DNA of 64,000 nucleotides from Helicobacter aurati (GTDB lineage Bacteria > Campylobacterota > Campylobacteria > Campylobacterales > Helicobacteraceae). Where the stretch lies: NCBI RefSeq assembly GCF_003364265.1, contig NZ_NXLW01000001.1, positions 205,433 to 269,432 of the forward strand, written 5' to 3'. The notes under the pieces were generated by a model. It was given only the letters and a program-made list of their open reading frames with translations. It had not been told where the DNA came from and ran no database searches. The translations under genes were made by a program, and so were the position numbers. Below are positions 55,430 to 64,000 of the stretch, piece by piece (the first letter of the stretch is position 1; the number at the start of each line of letters is the position of its first letter).

Positions 55430-56188
55430 ATGGATAAAAAAATTTGTTTTAACATTAAAGATATGAATCTATTTTATGGTGAATTCCACGCACTCAAAAA
55501 TATCACTATGCAACTACATAAAGGGGAAGTGAGTGCATTTATTGGACCTAGTGGTTGTGGAAAATCGACTTTTCTTAAAAGTTTAAACCGCATGAATGAT
55601 TTAGTAGAAAACTGCAAAATAAAGGGTAAGATTCTCTTTTTTGGCGAAAATATCTACAAAAAATACAATGTCAATGTCTTACGCAAAAAGGTTGGCATGG
55701 TTTTCCAAAAACCAAACCCCTTTCCTTTAAGCATCTATGAAAATCTTGTTTTCGGACCAAAAACACACGGCATAACGCAGAGAGATAAGTTAGATTCTAT
55801 TGTCGAAGAATGTTTAAAAGATGTAGGATTGTGGAAAGACCTAAAAGACAGATTAAAGCAATCCGCTCTTAGTCTTAGTGGGGGACAGCAACAAAGGCTC
55901 TGTATTGCAAGAACACTTGCCGTAAATCCTGAAGTCATTTTAATGGATGAACCAACTAGCGCACTTGATCCACTATCCACGCTTAAAATTGAGGAACTAA
56001 TCTCTAAACTCAAAAAAAACTATACGATAATCATCGTTACGCACAATATGCAGCAAGCGCATAGAATCTCTGATAAAGTTGCATTTTTCTTATTAGGCGA
56101 AATGATAGAGTTTGACAGTGCGCAAAAAATATTCAATAATCCCAAAAATACTAAAACAAAAGATTACATTGAAGGTAGATTTGGCTAA
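55430..56188 (+). CDS. pstB: Phosphate ABC transporter ATPase PstB
   Basis: ATPase of 252 residues that powers PstCA. Walker A is GPSGCGKST, the signature is LSGGQQQRLCIARTLAVNP, and Walker B is VILMDEPTSALDPLSTLKIEELI. ITHNM is VTHNMQQAHRISDKVAFFLLGEM, typical for PstB. It starts eight bases after pstA. No phoU gene follows; the response regulator gene comes next. Confidence 0.96.
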   Translation: MDKKICFNIKDMNLFYGEFHALKNITMQLHKGEVSAFIGPSGCGKSTFLKSLNRMNDLVENCKIKGKILFFGENIYKKYNVNVLRKKVGMVFQKPNPFPLSIYENLVFGPKTHGITQRDKLDSIVEECLKDVGLWKDLKDRLKQSALSLSGGQQQRLCIARTLAVNPEVILMDEPTSALDPLSTLKIEELISKLKKNYTIIIVTHNMQQAHRISDKVAFFLLGEMIEFDSAQKIFNNPKNTKTKDYIEGRFG

Positions 56189-56233
56189 TACAGTTTACAA
56201 TACAATCTCGTATTGCAAATAGGGAGAATCACT

Positions 56234-56905
56234 TTGGTCTATATTTTAGAAGACGATAAATCAATTTTAGAACTCTTAACGTATGCACTAAAATCACAAG
56301 ACATACAAGTCAAAGGCTTTGACAATCCTAGTGATTTTGACAAGGCAATTAAGGAGCAAATCCCCCAGATTCTAATCCTTGATATTATGCTGCCCAATCG
56401 TAATGGGCTTGAGATTCTTAAAGAACTCAAAAATAACCCGCACACAAAACAAGTTATGGTGCTTATCTTAAGCGCATTACATTGTGAAATTGACAAAGTA
56501 AAAGGATTGGATTTAGGGGCAGATGATTATATTGTCAAACCTTTTGGTGTAATGGAGTTTCTTGCAAGAATACGTGTTTTACTTCGTAGATGTGAAAATA
56601 AACAACAAGATTTCTGCATTGATGAACTAGAATTTTCAACATTAGAGCATAATGTCAAGCTATATGGCAAAGAGATAAAGCTAACACTTAAGGAATTTGA
56701 ACTTTTAGGTTTTTTGCTCAAACATCCAAATCGTGCTTTTAATCGCGACTCTCTTTTAGAAACTCTCTGGGGCTATGGCTATGCAGGTGAGAGCCGCACA
56801 CTTGACATGCACATCAAAACATTAAGGCAAAAGCTAGGGAAATGGGGAAAAAAGATTAAAACTGTACACGGCATGGGCTACAAACTAAAAATTCACAATA
56901 ATTAA
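56234..56905 (+). CDS. PhoB-like response regulator (OmpR family)
   Basis: A 223-residue two-component regulator. The receiver has the acidic pair in ILEDDKS, the phospho-Asp in ILILDIMLPNRNGLEIL, Ser in LSALH and Lys in YIVKPFG. The winged-helix output domain ends SRTLDMHIKTLRQKLGKWGKKIKTVHGMGYKL. I chose the TTG at 56234, which has AGGGAG seven bases upstream. Its place at the end of pstSCAB points to phosphate-starvation control, analogous to PhoB or the Campylobacter PhosR. Confidence 0.87.
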   Translation: MVYILEDDKSILELLTYALKSQDIQVKGFDNPSDFDKAIKEQIPQILILDIMLPNRNGLEILKELKNNPHTKQVMVLILSALHCEIDKVKGLDLGADDYIVKPFGVMEFLARIRVLLRRCENKQQDFCIDELEFSTLEHNVKLYGKEIKLTLKEFELLGFLLKHPNRAFNRDSLLETLWGYGYAGESRTLDMHIKTLRQKLGKWGKKIKTVHGMGYKLKIHNN

Positions 56906-56906
56906 T

Positions 56907-58547
56907 ATGCGAAAAAAGATTTTTCTTTCCATTTTTCTTACAGCTTTAACTACGATAGTCCTAGCCAATAGTTGTTTTATAGTCCTTATGCAATCTCTAC
57001 AACACAAACAAAAACTAAACGAACTCCGAAACTATGCGCAAAGCTTAGAATCTTCTCTTGCATTGCTTACTAAACAACACTTACAAACCTATCCTTACTA
57101 CATTACATTAATCACGCAGGAAGGGGAAATTCTCTATGATAATACAATGTCTTGTAGCCATACGTTAGGAATTAAAGAAGCTTTCAAAGAAGGGGAATCT
57201 TACACTACAAGCTATTGTGAAGCATTGCAAACTACTATGATTCATCTTGCATATAAAACAACTTTTAACCATGTCCAAGCGGTACTTAAAATTTCTATGC
57301 CTATATATAATCTTTTAGACTTCCCCACTATGCTATATTTATTATTGGCAGAATTTTGCCTATGTGCAATATTAAGCTATGCTATGGCGCATATTCTTAC
57401 AAGAAAAATTCTTGCCCCATTAGAATCTATGACGCTTACGAACTTCTTAGAATATGCGACTTATACAGAGTTTAAGCCTCTGATACAACAAATAAAAAAC
57501 AAATATCAAATTATCACCAATCAACTCAAAGGATTGAAACAGAATCAAAATCAAGTCTTATTGCTCGCACAAAATATGAGTGATGGGCTAATTTTCTTAA
57601 ATAAAATGGGAAAAGTCCTGCTCATTAATGAGCAAGCTAAAAAGTATTTCCCTGATATTATCGCCTCAAAAGCTGTGCGTAAATGCAAGGACAATGTCTT
57701 TATTCAACGTGTTATTTTTGCCCTAAATGAATATAAAAAACATAAGAGAAAAGAAAATGAATCCTATACAATGATTGATAAAGAATGTGAAGTTCTCTTT
57801 TGCCCCGTATATTCTAAGGATAAGTTAAAAGGTATGATTATTATCTTACGAGATATGGACGCCAAGCTAAAGGCACAAAAATTACGTAAAGAATTTAGTG
57901 CCAATGTAACGCATGAGCTCAAAACGCCGCTAACTTCGATTCTAACAAGCAGTGAAATGTTACAAAATAAGCTCGTTGCGCGAGAAGATTTCCCACATTT
58001 TGTAACTGTTATTCAAAAAGAAGCAAAGAGACTCCTAGAAATGATTGATGAAATCTTTAAGCTTTCATTTCTTGATGAAAAGCACCCTATTCCAATTACA
58101 CGTATAAATTTACAACCTATCGCTCAAAAAGCCTTTGAAAGCCTCAAAATTATCGCTCAAAACAAACAAATCCGATTCTATACGCATTTGCAAGAATGCT
58201 TTGTAATGGGTAATGCAGAGCTATTGAATAACCTTATCACCAACTTATGCGACAATGCCATTAAATATAATAAGGCTGGCGGTTATGTGCATTTGCAACT
58301 TAAACATGAAGGCACACAAGTGGTATTGATTGTTGAAGATAATGGAATGGGCATTCCTAAAAATTTACATGAAAGGATATTTGAAAGGTTTTTTTGCGTA
58401 GATAAAAGTCGCAGTAAAAAACTTGGCGGCACAGGACTTGGACTATCTATTGTAAAATCAGTTGCCAAATTTCACAATGCAAACATTCGCCTAACTAGCG
58501 CACCAGGAGAAGGAAGCCGATTCTATATTACTTTTACACGAGTATAA
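56907..58547 (+). CDS. PhoR-like sensor histidine kinase
   Basis: A 546-residue membrane kinase. It has an N-terminal helix (about 7-29), a periplasmic loop of about 110 residues, and a second helix (about 143-165). A PAS-like region (MSDGLIFLNKMGKVLLINEQAKKYFP) follows. HisKA is FSANVTHELKTPLTSILTSSEML. The ATPase domain has NLITNLCDNAIKYNKAGG, DNGMGIP and GGTGLGLSIVKSV. It starts one base after the response regulator stop. PAS plus HisKA order is as in PhoR. Confidence 0.9.
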   Translation: MRKKIFLSIFLTALTTIVLANSCFIVLMQSLQHKQKLNELRNYAQSLESSLALLTKQHLQTYPYYITLITQEGEILYDNTMSCSHTLGIKEAFKEGESYTTSYCEALQTTMIHLAYKTTFNHVQAVLKISMPIYNLLDFPTMLYLLLAEFCLCAILSYAMAHILTRKILAPLESMTLTNFLEYATYTEFKPLIQQIKNKYQIITNQLKGLKQNQNQVLLLAQNMSDGLIFLNKMGKVLLINEQAKKYFPDIIASKAVRKCKDNVFIQRVIFALNEYKKHKRKENESYTMIDKECEVLFCPVYSKDKLKGMIIILRDMDAKLKAQKLRKEFSANVTHELKTPLTSILTSSEMLQNKLVAREDFPHFVTVIQKEAKRLLEMIDEIFKLSFLDEKHPIPITRINLQPIAQKAFESLKIIAQNKQIRFYTHLQECFVMGNAELLNNLITNLCDNAIKYNKAGGYVHLQLKHEGTQVVLIVEDNGMGIPKNLHERIFERFFCVDKSRSKKLGGTGLGLSIVKSVAKFHNANIRLTSAPGEGSRFYITFTRV

Positions 58548-58564
58548 CGGTCGTATCCCAGATT

Positions 58565-60145
58565 CTAATAAGTAAGCTGCAGTTGAGATATATCAATACC
58601 GCTATTTTCTAAATTGGTAATAATATTATTTGATTGCGAATAAATATTTGTAATACCTCGCACACGAGAAATTAATGAATTACCAACAGAATCATTAGAA
58701 TCAAAATTTCCGCCTACATGCAATGTAGTCATTCGTACTCCACCCAAACGGATGTCTTCTTGCTTTTTGTTAATCACAGGTTTTACTCCCCATGCGCTAT
58801 GCACTACAATTGCTCTTTTTATCCCATTAATATCGACATGTCCTACATACAACATAATATGCCCCTTAAGCCAAATAATACTTCCAAACGGAATAGCATG
58901 ATTCACAATATAAGCCTCTTTGTCTGCATTATTCATTTTAGAAATATCAACAAAATTCCCCCCAAACTGGGCCTGGGCTGCTGAATTTCTTGGTAAAAAT
59001 ACTCCAAATGCCGCGAAACTATCACGTGTAAAAGCACTACAATCCCGATTGCCAAGCAATCCTCCCCAACCATATTTCTGTCCAAGCATGCTATTAATAA
59101 ATCCAGCCATAGTTTTATGAGTAAAAGGCAATGGGAAATCTGCAAAAAGCGACGGATTAAAGTCTACTTCGCGAATCTGCGCATAATTATTTGCGTCTTT
59201 ATAAAAGGTAATAAGCTTCTTGTGTCTGCTATCATAGGGGAAAATTTGTCCAATACGCGCATCTAACGCCCACTGCGCATTGAAATAAAGCGGAATGAAA
59301 TCTTTATTTGGTATCTTATAATCAGTGAACTGCAAAATCACACGCTCTAAATTCCTATCGACAAGAGCAATGGCACGTGTATCTATCCAACCAGAGACAT
59401 ACGGTCCTTGCACATGCGCAAATCTACCATCTTTGCTAAAATGCGTTATCACGACAGGAGTTCCCTCGAATACAAAGCTGTATTGCCATCTGTCAAAAGG
59501 GAAATCATTGATATTTTTATAACGAGGTTTATTAGTTGGAACGCCTCGTATAGAGGACGCTTTAATAACAATAGCCTTTTGAGGATTCTTTAAAAAAGAA
59601 TCAAGATTCATATTGTCTATAATCTCTCGAAACTCCTCTAAAGTATTGGGCATAAGATTCTCCCCTATACCCAATAAAATTGTTATTTTTTTTTCCAGAT
59701 TAGCAACAGCATTTTCATGTGCTTGACGAAGTTTGTTGTAGTTTTTTGCTTGTTTTTTTGGTGGATTATTCTTAAGTTTTTTCAATTCTTCTGCATAATT
59801 TAATGCGTTCTGAAGCGACGGTAAAATATAAAATACATTGGTTTTATCGGTAATAATCTTACTAGGATTCCATACCGCATAGAATTTTTGCAGATATGTT
59901 TCCTTGCCGTATTTTTGCATGACATCAAGAGCAAAATTGCTTACATCATTGTCTGTTGTGATGATTGTATTTTTAGAATCCAAAGAAAAGGGGGGGGATT
60001 GTGTATTGCTATTGGAGAGAATATGGGGATTAATGCTCTCGGCAAATACGATAATTGGAACAATCACAAATAGAAGCCCCATACATTGGCACATAGCCCT
60101 TACTCTCCTTAGATAGCAATGAACGCTCATATTTGTTATATTCAT
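58565..60145 (-). CDS. Exported NlpC/P60 peptidoglycan hydrolase with SH3-like domains
   Basis: A 526-residue exported cell-wall hydrolase. A signal peptide (…LFVIVPIIVFAES) is followed by a Pro/Ser-rich stretch, SH3-like modules (about residues 190-330; VQGPYVSGWIDTRAIAL), and a C-terminal NlpC/P60 domain. That domain has the catalytic Cys in GNRDCSAFTRDSFAAFG and His in LKGHIMLYVGHV. Codons 50-52 are a C8 run (59990-59997) just after the signal peptide, so slippage would switch the gene off. AAGGAGAGAATA precedes the ATG. It is the last gene of a murD-led unit. Confidence 0.87.
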   Translation of the reverse strand: MNITNMSVHCYLRRVRAMCQCMGLLFVIVPIIVFAESINPHILSNSNTQSPPFSLDSKNTIITTDNDVSNFALDVMQKYGKETYLQKFYAVWNPSKIITDKTNVFYILPSLQNALNYAEELKKLKNNPPKKQAKNYNKLRQAHENAVANLEKKITILLGIGENLMPNTLEEFREIIDNMNLDSFLKNPQKAIVIKASSIRGVPTNKPRYKNINDFPFDRWQYSFVFEGTPVVITHFSKDGRFAHVQGPYVSGWIDTRAIALVDRNLERVILQFTDYKIPNKDFIPLYFNAQWALDARIGQIFPYDSRHKKLITFYKDANNYAQIREVDFNPSLFADFPLPFTHKTMAGFINSMLGQKYGWGGLLGNRDCSAFTRDSFAAFGVFLPRNSAAQAQFGGNFVDISKMNNADKEAYIVNHAIPFGSIIWLKGHIMLYVGHVDINGIKRAIVVHSAWGVKPVINKKQEDIRLGGVRMTTLHVGGNFDSNDSVGNSLISRVRGITNIYSQSNNIITNLENSGIDISQLQLTY

Positions 60146-60160
60146 TATTCTCTCCTTGTT

Positions 60161-60553
60161 TTACCCGCCACTTATGATATATTCAAGCTGCTCTAAACCA
60201 ATTAACACTTCACTTATATCTCCATTGCATTGGACAAGAATTAAAGGTCGCTTAAGTATCGAAGGATGGGCAATAATCATTTCTTTGCTTATATCCTGCG
60301 CATCTGCTATATTGGGGTATTCACTCTTTAGTTTTTTATAAGTCGTGCCTTTTGTATTAATAAGGCAATGTAATCCGCCCTTATTTTGCAAGGCAATATG
60401 ATTGTCCAGAGATTCTAAAAATGTAAAACTAGGCGGACAATTTTTATAGTCAATAAACTCATATTCTATTTTGTGCTGCGCGAAAAATTCAAAAGCCTTT
60501 TTCATGCTATTGCATGTCTTAATGCCATAAACCTTAATATTGACTTGTTGCAA
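60161..60553 (-). CDS. ArsC/Spx-like thioredoxin-fold protein
   Basis: A 130-residue protein of the ArsC/YffB/Spx group. The single active-site cysteine is in VYGIKTCNSMKKAFEFF, followed by the family proline-containing end HPSILKRPLILVQCNG. It has CNSM and not CxxC, as in YffB. Arsenate reductase activity is not implied. The start is a TTG at 60553 with GGGAGGG upstream. It lies between murD and the NlpC/P60 gene with gaps of 21 and 15 bases. Confidence 0.85.
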   Translation of the reverse strand: MQQVNIKVYGIKTCNSMKKAFEFFAQHKIEYEFIDYKNCPPSFTFLESLDNHIALQNKGGLHCLINTKGTTYKKLKSEYPNIADAQDISKEMIIAHPSILKRPLILVQCNGDISEVLIGLEQLEYIISGG

Positions 60554-60574
60554 TTTCGCCCTCCCTTAATAAAA

Positions 60575-62041
60575 TCACAATGGGGATTCTTTAAAAACTT
60601 CCTCTATTAATTGCGCAAATTCCTCTCCTCTGTATTTATAAGAAAGATATTGATCTGTACTAGCGCAAGCTGGTGAAAGCATAACGGCTAAAGGATTCTC
60701 TGGAGACGGATCGCAATGTCTTTGCCGTATTCGCGTAAAAATTGCTTGCATAGCCCTCTGCAAAGTACCACAAAAGCAGACTATTATCCCGTATTCCCTA
60801 CATGTAGAAGCGATATACTGCCCATCCTTACCTATGCTAAAAACTTCTATATTATGCTGTTTGATATGTGGATAAAGCATCTCTAATTGCGCGCCTTTAG
60901 AATCTCCTCCAAGTATTAAATAAAGAGTATGATTCTTATAGGATTCTAATGCGGCTAATGTAGCATGCGGATTTGTCCCTTTAGAATCGTTAATAAACAA
61001 TATCCCATTGTGAACTTTTTCCTGCATTCGATATTCGCCAATTTGATACTCTTTAATACGAGCAACATCGCAAGGTAATTGTGCAAACCTTATGCCCCCC
61101 AAACTTACAGCAAAATCAAGCCTGAAAGGCTCTCTGAAAAGCTCTCTATAATCCCTAGTGATTCCAAAATATTCACAAAGATGCAAGGAATCTTGATAAA
61201 GAAAGATATTTGCTTTACATGACGCAATAATTTCCGTAGCAAATGGGAGTTGGCAAAGTTCCTGTGGAATAAGCGCGAAGTAACTTTTAGGATGTTCTGT
61301 TTTGTTCATAAGCATTAGTACTTTCAACTTATCTTTGATATAGTTTTCATAGCTACCATGCCAACTAATATGATCTTGACTTAATGGCAACAAAATATAC
61401 AGATTAGGCAACGCAAAATGCGTCCAATGCAAACTAAAAGAGCTTGTTTCAAGCACCCAAATCATCTTGTCTATCTTGGGGACTCTCTTATAGAGCAAAG
61501 ACTGCGGTAAAACATACTCGTTATTATGTTTCGCATATTCCATAAGCAAAGATAAAGCTGAATGAAAAACGTTCGTTGTATGCTGGTAATCTAAAAGCTC
61601 CGTTAAAGGTATCCCGATATTCCCTCCAGCTCTAGCTTTTAGCATAAGGGCAGTCATTTCCGTCGTCGTTGTTTTCCCATTAGTGCCACTAACCCATACG
61701 GTATAAGGGGCATCTGTCATAGCACCATTTTGCAGAAGAAAATAAATAAAGTCATATTCGCTAATGATATTTTTAAATAATGCAAGACAAGCAGTTTGAG
61801 GGCTAATCCCCGGACTAATAATAGAAATATAAGAGATCCTTTCTACTTGCAGTGTAACATCGTGTAATGGATAATAGTGATTCATAGAATCTAAAGCGCA
61901 AGTATCACGAGTAAATTTATCATCATAAATATGGCAAGTAACATTGTAATAGTTAAGCAATTTTACTAAAGCTTGAGTGGTGATTCCATAGCCCAAGATA
62001 TTCACTATACTATTTTCTCTATGAGTATAAATTGTCTCCAT
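60575..62041 (-). CDS. murD: UDP-N-acetylmuramoyl-L-alanine:D-glutamate ligase MurD
   Basis: Mur ligase of 488 residues adding D-Glu to the peptidoglycan precursor in the cytoplasm. The ATP-binding loop is VWVSGTNGKTTTTEMTALML, followed by ETSSFSLHWTHFALPNLYILLPLSQDHISWHGSYENYIKDKLKVL and FINDSKGTNPHATLAALESY. The last matches MurD better than MurC, E or F. Somewhat longer than E. coli MurD (438). First gene of the unit that continues to the NlpC/P60 hydrolase. Confidence 0.92.
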   Translation of the reverse strand: METIYTHRENSIVNILGYGITTQALVKLLNYYNVTCHIYDDKFTRDTCALDSMNHYYPLHDVTLQVERISYISIISPGISPQTACLALFKNIISEYDFIYFLLQNGAMTDAPYTVWVSGTNGKTTTTEMTALMLKARAGGNIGIPLTELLDYQHTTNVFHSALSLLMEYAKHNNEYVLPQSLLYKRVPKIDKMIWVLETSSFSLHWTHFALPNLYILLPLSQDHISWHGSYENYIKDKLKVLMLMNKTEHPKSYFALIPQELCQLPFATEIIASCKANIFLYQDSLHLCEYFGITRDYRELFREPFRLDFAVSLGGIRFAQLPCDVARIKEYQIGEYRMQEKVHNGILFINDSKGTNPHATLAALESYKNHTLYLILGGDSKGAQLEMLYPHIKQHNIEVFSIGKDGQYIASTCREYGIIVCFCGTLQRAMQAIFTRIRQRHCDPSPENPLAVMLSPACASTDQYLSYKYRGEEFAQLIEEVFKESPL

Positions 62042-62097
62042 AACGCGCTAACCCTTTAATACAATAAAAGAATAGTAGCATTATAACATTTTGAGCT

Positions 62098-62538
62098 TTA
62101 AATAGTAAAGCTTGTAGTTCTTGTAAGTTTAGAAAACTTTACTCCAAATAACCCCGCAATTTCTAAACTCAAAGATTCTATATCGTCCTTGCCACCTGTA
62201 AGCACAAGAGTCTCTAAACAATTATGAGAATCTACATGAATATGTGTTGTGCAAATAATACGTACTTTAGCATTATGTTGGATTTCATTTAGACGTTGGT
62301 TTAATCCATTATGATGATGATCGTAAATCACAACAAGCACGGCTAAAAAATCTTTACTATCACTTTCTATTTGCTGCCATTCAGAATCTACAAGCTTTTC
62401 GCGTATCATATCACGTATAAGTTCAGAGCGAGAGTGATAAGAATTTTGTGTTATTTTCGAATCTAATTCTTGCAACAAATTCGCAGGCAATGAAACTGAA
62501 AACCTTATAACTGTATTTGTATTTTTACTTGCTGGCAT
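62098..62538 (-). CDS. nikR: Nickel-responsive regulator NikR
   Basis: A 146-residue ribbon-helix-helix regulator that binds Ni(II) and controls urease, hydrogenase and nickel/iron uptake genes in Helicobacter. The RHH domain is RFSVSLPANLLQELDSKITQNSYHSRSELIRDMIREKL. The C-terminal ACT-like domain holds the nickel ligands in VVIYDHHHNGLNQRL and TTHIHVDSHNCLETLVLTG (His, His, His, Cys). The ATG at 62538 follows CAGGAGTTTGT. The TonB receptor at 2.2-4.7 kb is one possible target. Confidence 0.94.
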   Translation of the reverse strand: MPASKNTNTVIRFSVSLPANLLQELDSKITQNSYHSRSELIRDMIREKLVDSEWQQIESDSKDFLAVLVVIYDHHHNGLNQRLNEIQHNAKVRIICTTHIHVDSHNCLETLVLTGGKDDIESLSLEIAGLFGVKFSKLTRTTSFTI

Positions 62539-62757
62539 ACAAACTCCTGATAAAAATTCACGCAATTATACACAAGCTACTAATTGCTAGGAATCTGTCT
62601 ATCTTCATTGTTTCCTCATATAACTGTCGCTAACTACATATAGTAATAATAAATTGCAATTATGTTTGTAGCTTTTTGTAATTTTTCTCATACTTGGAAT
62701 GGGAATCTACTCTATGAGATTGCGAAAATAAGCAAAGATAACTTTTCATGTCTACTA

Positions 62758-62772
62758 TTTTTTTTTTTTTTT
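62758..62772 (+). repeat. T15 homopolymer in the promoter of the following chemoreceptor
   Basis: Fifteen consecutive T residues ending 7 bases upstream of a TATAAT element. It is by far the longest homopolymer in the window. Tracts of this length are prone to slippage, and in Helicobacter such tracts near promoters (for example upstream of sabA in H. pylori) tune transcription. Confidence 0.85.
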
Positions 62773-62779
62773 GTTTAGT

Positions 62780-62785
62780 TATAAT
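62780..62785 (+). promoter_or_regulatory. -10 element of the terminal chemoreceptor gene
   Basis: TATAAT, 64 bases upstream of the ATG at 62850. The T15 tract occupies the region where the -35 to -10 spacer begins, so tract length would alter promoter geometry. The rest of the nikR-chemoreceptor gap (62566-62757) shows AATTGCAATT and other AT-rich short palindromes but no gene. Confidence 0.55.
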
Positions 62786-62849
62786 TCGGTAATTTAATTA
62801 AAAATATATTTTTCATTATTTAATTAGTATATTTCAAGGAACAAATATA

Positions 62850-64000
62850 ATGCCAAAAAATATTGTAACCAAACTAGCAATTATTGTAAGCACGGCTGTT
62901 TCAATTATTATAGCTACGTTAATAGTATGGAATATAAATTTAACAAAAAATACTTCACTAGAATACATATATGAATCACAAAAAAAACAATTAACTACTA
63001 TTGATTTGCTCCTCCAAAGCTCTAATCACAACGCAAAAAAAGGAGTTGAAGGACTGAAAGCAATAATAGAATCTCTGCCTGATTCAGAGATAGATTCTGA
63101 AGAAAAGCTCATCAATAGTGTAGGAATAGTTGCGAATCATATTATTCAAGCCACAAATACAACCGCCACCTACCTCGGGTTATCAACAGGGGAACTCATC
63201 AAGAGCGAACAACAAGGGATAAGCAAGGGCGTGCCGTATGTCATAGCTGGGGGACGCAATGATCCTTCATACAATGCAGCAAGCAGACCTTGGTATACAG
63301 GTGCTATGAGCTCCAATAAACTCTTTCAAACAAACGTTTATGAGAGTCTGCTTACTAAACAGCTCTGCATTACCTACTCCATGCCTGTCTTTAGGAATGG
63401 AAAACCACTCGGTGTAGCCGCTATCGATGTATATTTGGGATCATTGCAAGCAATTTTTGACGAAATTGCTAAAACTGGCTCTTATATTTTTGCTCTTGAT
63501 TCACAACATATTCCTTTCGTAGCCACAGACCGCAGTATCACAATGAAAGAATCTCCTCTATTCAAAGAGATTGCAAGAATTGCCGAAAGCACAGAAAGTT
63601 TTGAAGAATTTACCGTAAATGACAATGGGGCAAAAAAACTTGCACGATGCAAAGTCAATAGAGATTCTGATTTCGCACCCTATATATTATGCTCACTTAG
63701 GAATGTTGAGGACATTGAAGCCCCCATTATGCGGATGGGATATTTGCAATTGGCAATGGGCGTTCTTGCGGTTCTATGTATTAGCTGTATGATTTTCTTC
63801 ACATTGAAATACTACCTACGTCCCATAAATAAAATCTCCAATGGGTTATTGGATTTATTCGCTTTCTTAAATCACGAGAAAAAAACTGTGCAGCCCATAC
63901 AAGTCAACTCCCATGACGAACTAGGCAATATGGCAGAAGCCATTAATGCCAACATAGAAAAAACACAAAAGAGCCTAGAACAAGATTCTCATGCAGTTTC
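62850..64000 (+). CDS. Methyl-accepting chemotaxis protein with double-Cache sensor (3' end outside window)
   Basis: The first 383 codons of a chemoreceptor; the frame is open to the window edge. AAGGA lies nine bases before the ATG. A membrane helix (about residues 8-28) is followed by a large periplasmic dCache-type domain, recognised by YNAASRPWYTGAMS and the following ITYSMPVFRNGKPLGVAAIDVYLGSLQAIFDEI. A second helix (about 296-318, MGVLAVLCISCMIFFTL) follows, then a HAMP segment (YYLRPINKI…DELGNMAEAINANI). The signalling tip is beyond the window. RPWY is typical of Cache receptors for amino acids or amines, but the ligand is unknown. Confidence 0.92.
   Translation, partial: MPKNIVTKLAIIVSTAVSIIIATLIVWNINLTKNTSLEYIYESQKKQLTTIDLLLQSSNHNAKKGVEGLKAIIESLPDSEIDSEEKLINSVGIVANHIIQATNTTATYLGLSTGELIKSEQQGISKGVPYVIAGGRNDPSYNAASRPWYTGAMSSNKLFQTNVYESLLTKQLCITYSMPVFRNGKPLGVAAIDVYLGSLQAIFDEIAKTGSYIFALDSQHIPFVATDRSITMKESPLFKEIARIAESTESFEEFTVNDNGAKKLARCKVNRDSDFAPYILCSLRNVEDIEAPIMRMGYLQLAMGVLAVLCISCMIFFTLKYYLRPINKISNGLLDLFAFLNHEKKTVQPIQVNSHDELGNMAEAINANIEKTQKSLEQDSHAV

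Overview
The window looks like chromosomal DNA of a Helicobacter, most likely an enterohepatic (non-pylori) species. The DNA is AT-rich. Gene content and order match the Helicobacter/Campylobacter group: panD-ybaB-PDZ protein beside topA, flgS, nikR, a CjaA-type cysteine-binding lipoprotein, a DUF3373 porin, a DUF1104 secreted protein, NapA/Dps, and accD-rlmH-dksA-membrane protein in the order I recall from Campylobacter. A complete pstSCAB operon with its own two-component system, plus leuA, argues against H. pylori. The species assignment is inference. I see no prophage, insertion sequence, CRISPR array or rRNA operon.

Layout. 1-2.1 kb: the 3' part of mrp and rlmN. 2.2-8.7 kb (minus): a TonB-dependent receptor behind an AT-rich region rich in inverted repeats, a chemoreceptor, a small secreted protein and a DUF3373 porin. 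8.9-16 kb: an M23 peptidase, an ATP/ADP-translocase-like carrier, the acetate permease pair actP/DUF485, trmN6 and ribD. 16-22.5 kb (plus): a double-ATPase peptide-type ABC protein, an NYN-domain protein, a universal stress protein, an SDR, a PgeF-type protein, a CjaA-like lipoprotein and ogt. 22.6-32.8 kb (mostly minus): fumC, leuA, rplY (plus), flgS, a PDZ protein, ybaB, panD and topA. 33-45 kb: rodA, tRNA-Met(CAT), a Fur-family regulator, dxr, dps, an FtsL-like small protein, gpsA, a carbonic-anhydrase-like protein without zinc ligands, a decayed dps copy, ddl, folE, three small exported proteins, metB and an orphan trpA. 44.7-47.1 kb: rsmD, fliL, a second FliL-like gene and tpx. 47.2-52.6 kb (minus): efp, an IMPase-family gene, accD, a broken rlmH, dksA, a membrane protein and a PAP2 phosphatase. 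52.8-58.5 kb (plus): pstS-pstC-pstA-pstB-response regulator-histidine kinase. 58.6-62.5 kb (minus): nikR, then murD, a Spx/ArsC-like protein and an NlpC/P60 hydrolase. 62.85 kb to the end: a chemoreceptor cut by the window edge, behind a T15 tract in its promoter.

Most of the window is housekeeping. The points that stand out are: (1) a circularly permuted PstS at the head of the pst operon; (2) an alpha-carbonic anhydrase in which all three zinc-binding histidines are replaced (R, K, Q); (3) long perfect palindromes abutting the ribosome-binding sites of fumC and dps and sharing TATGTTAA/TTAACATA half-sites; (4) probable phase-variable tracts (T15 before the last chemoreceptor, C8 early in the NlpC/P60 gene, A9 early in flgS); (5) an rlmH whose conserved C-terminus survives only out of frame; (6) a degenerate dps copy about 2.5 kb downstream of the intact gene; (7) a tandem FliL paralogue that is exported instead of membrane-anchored. 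All family calls are from reading the translated sequence; no database search was possible.
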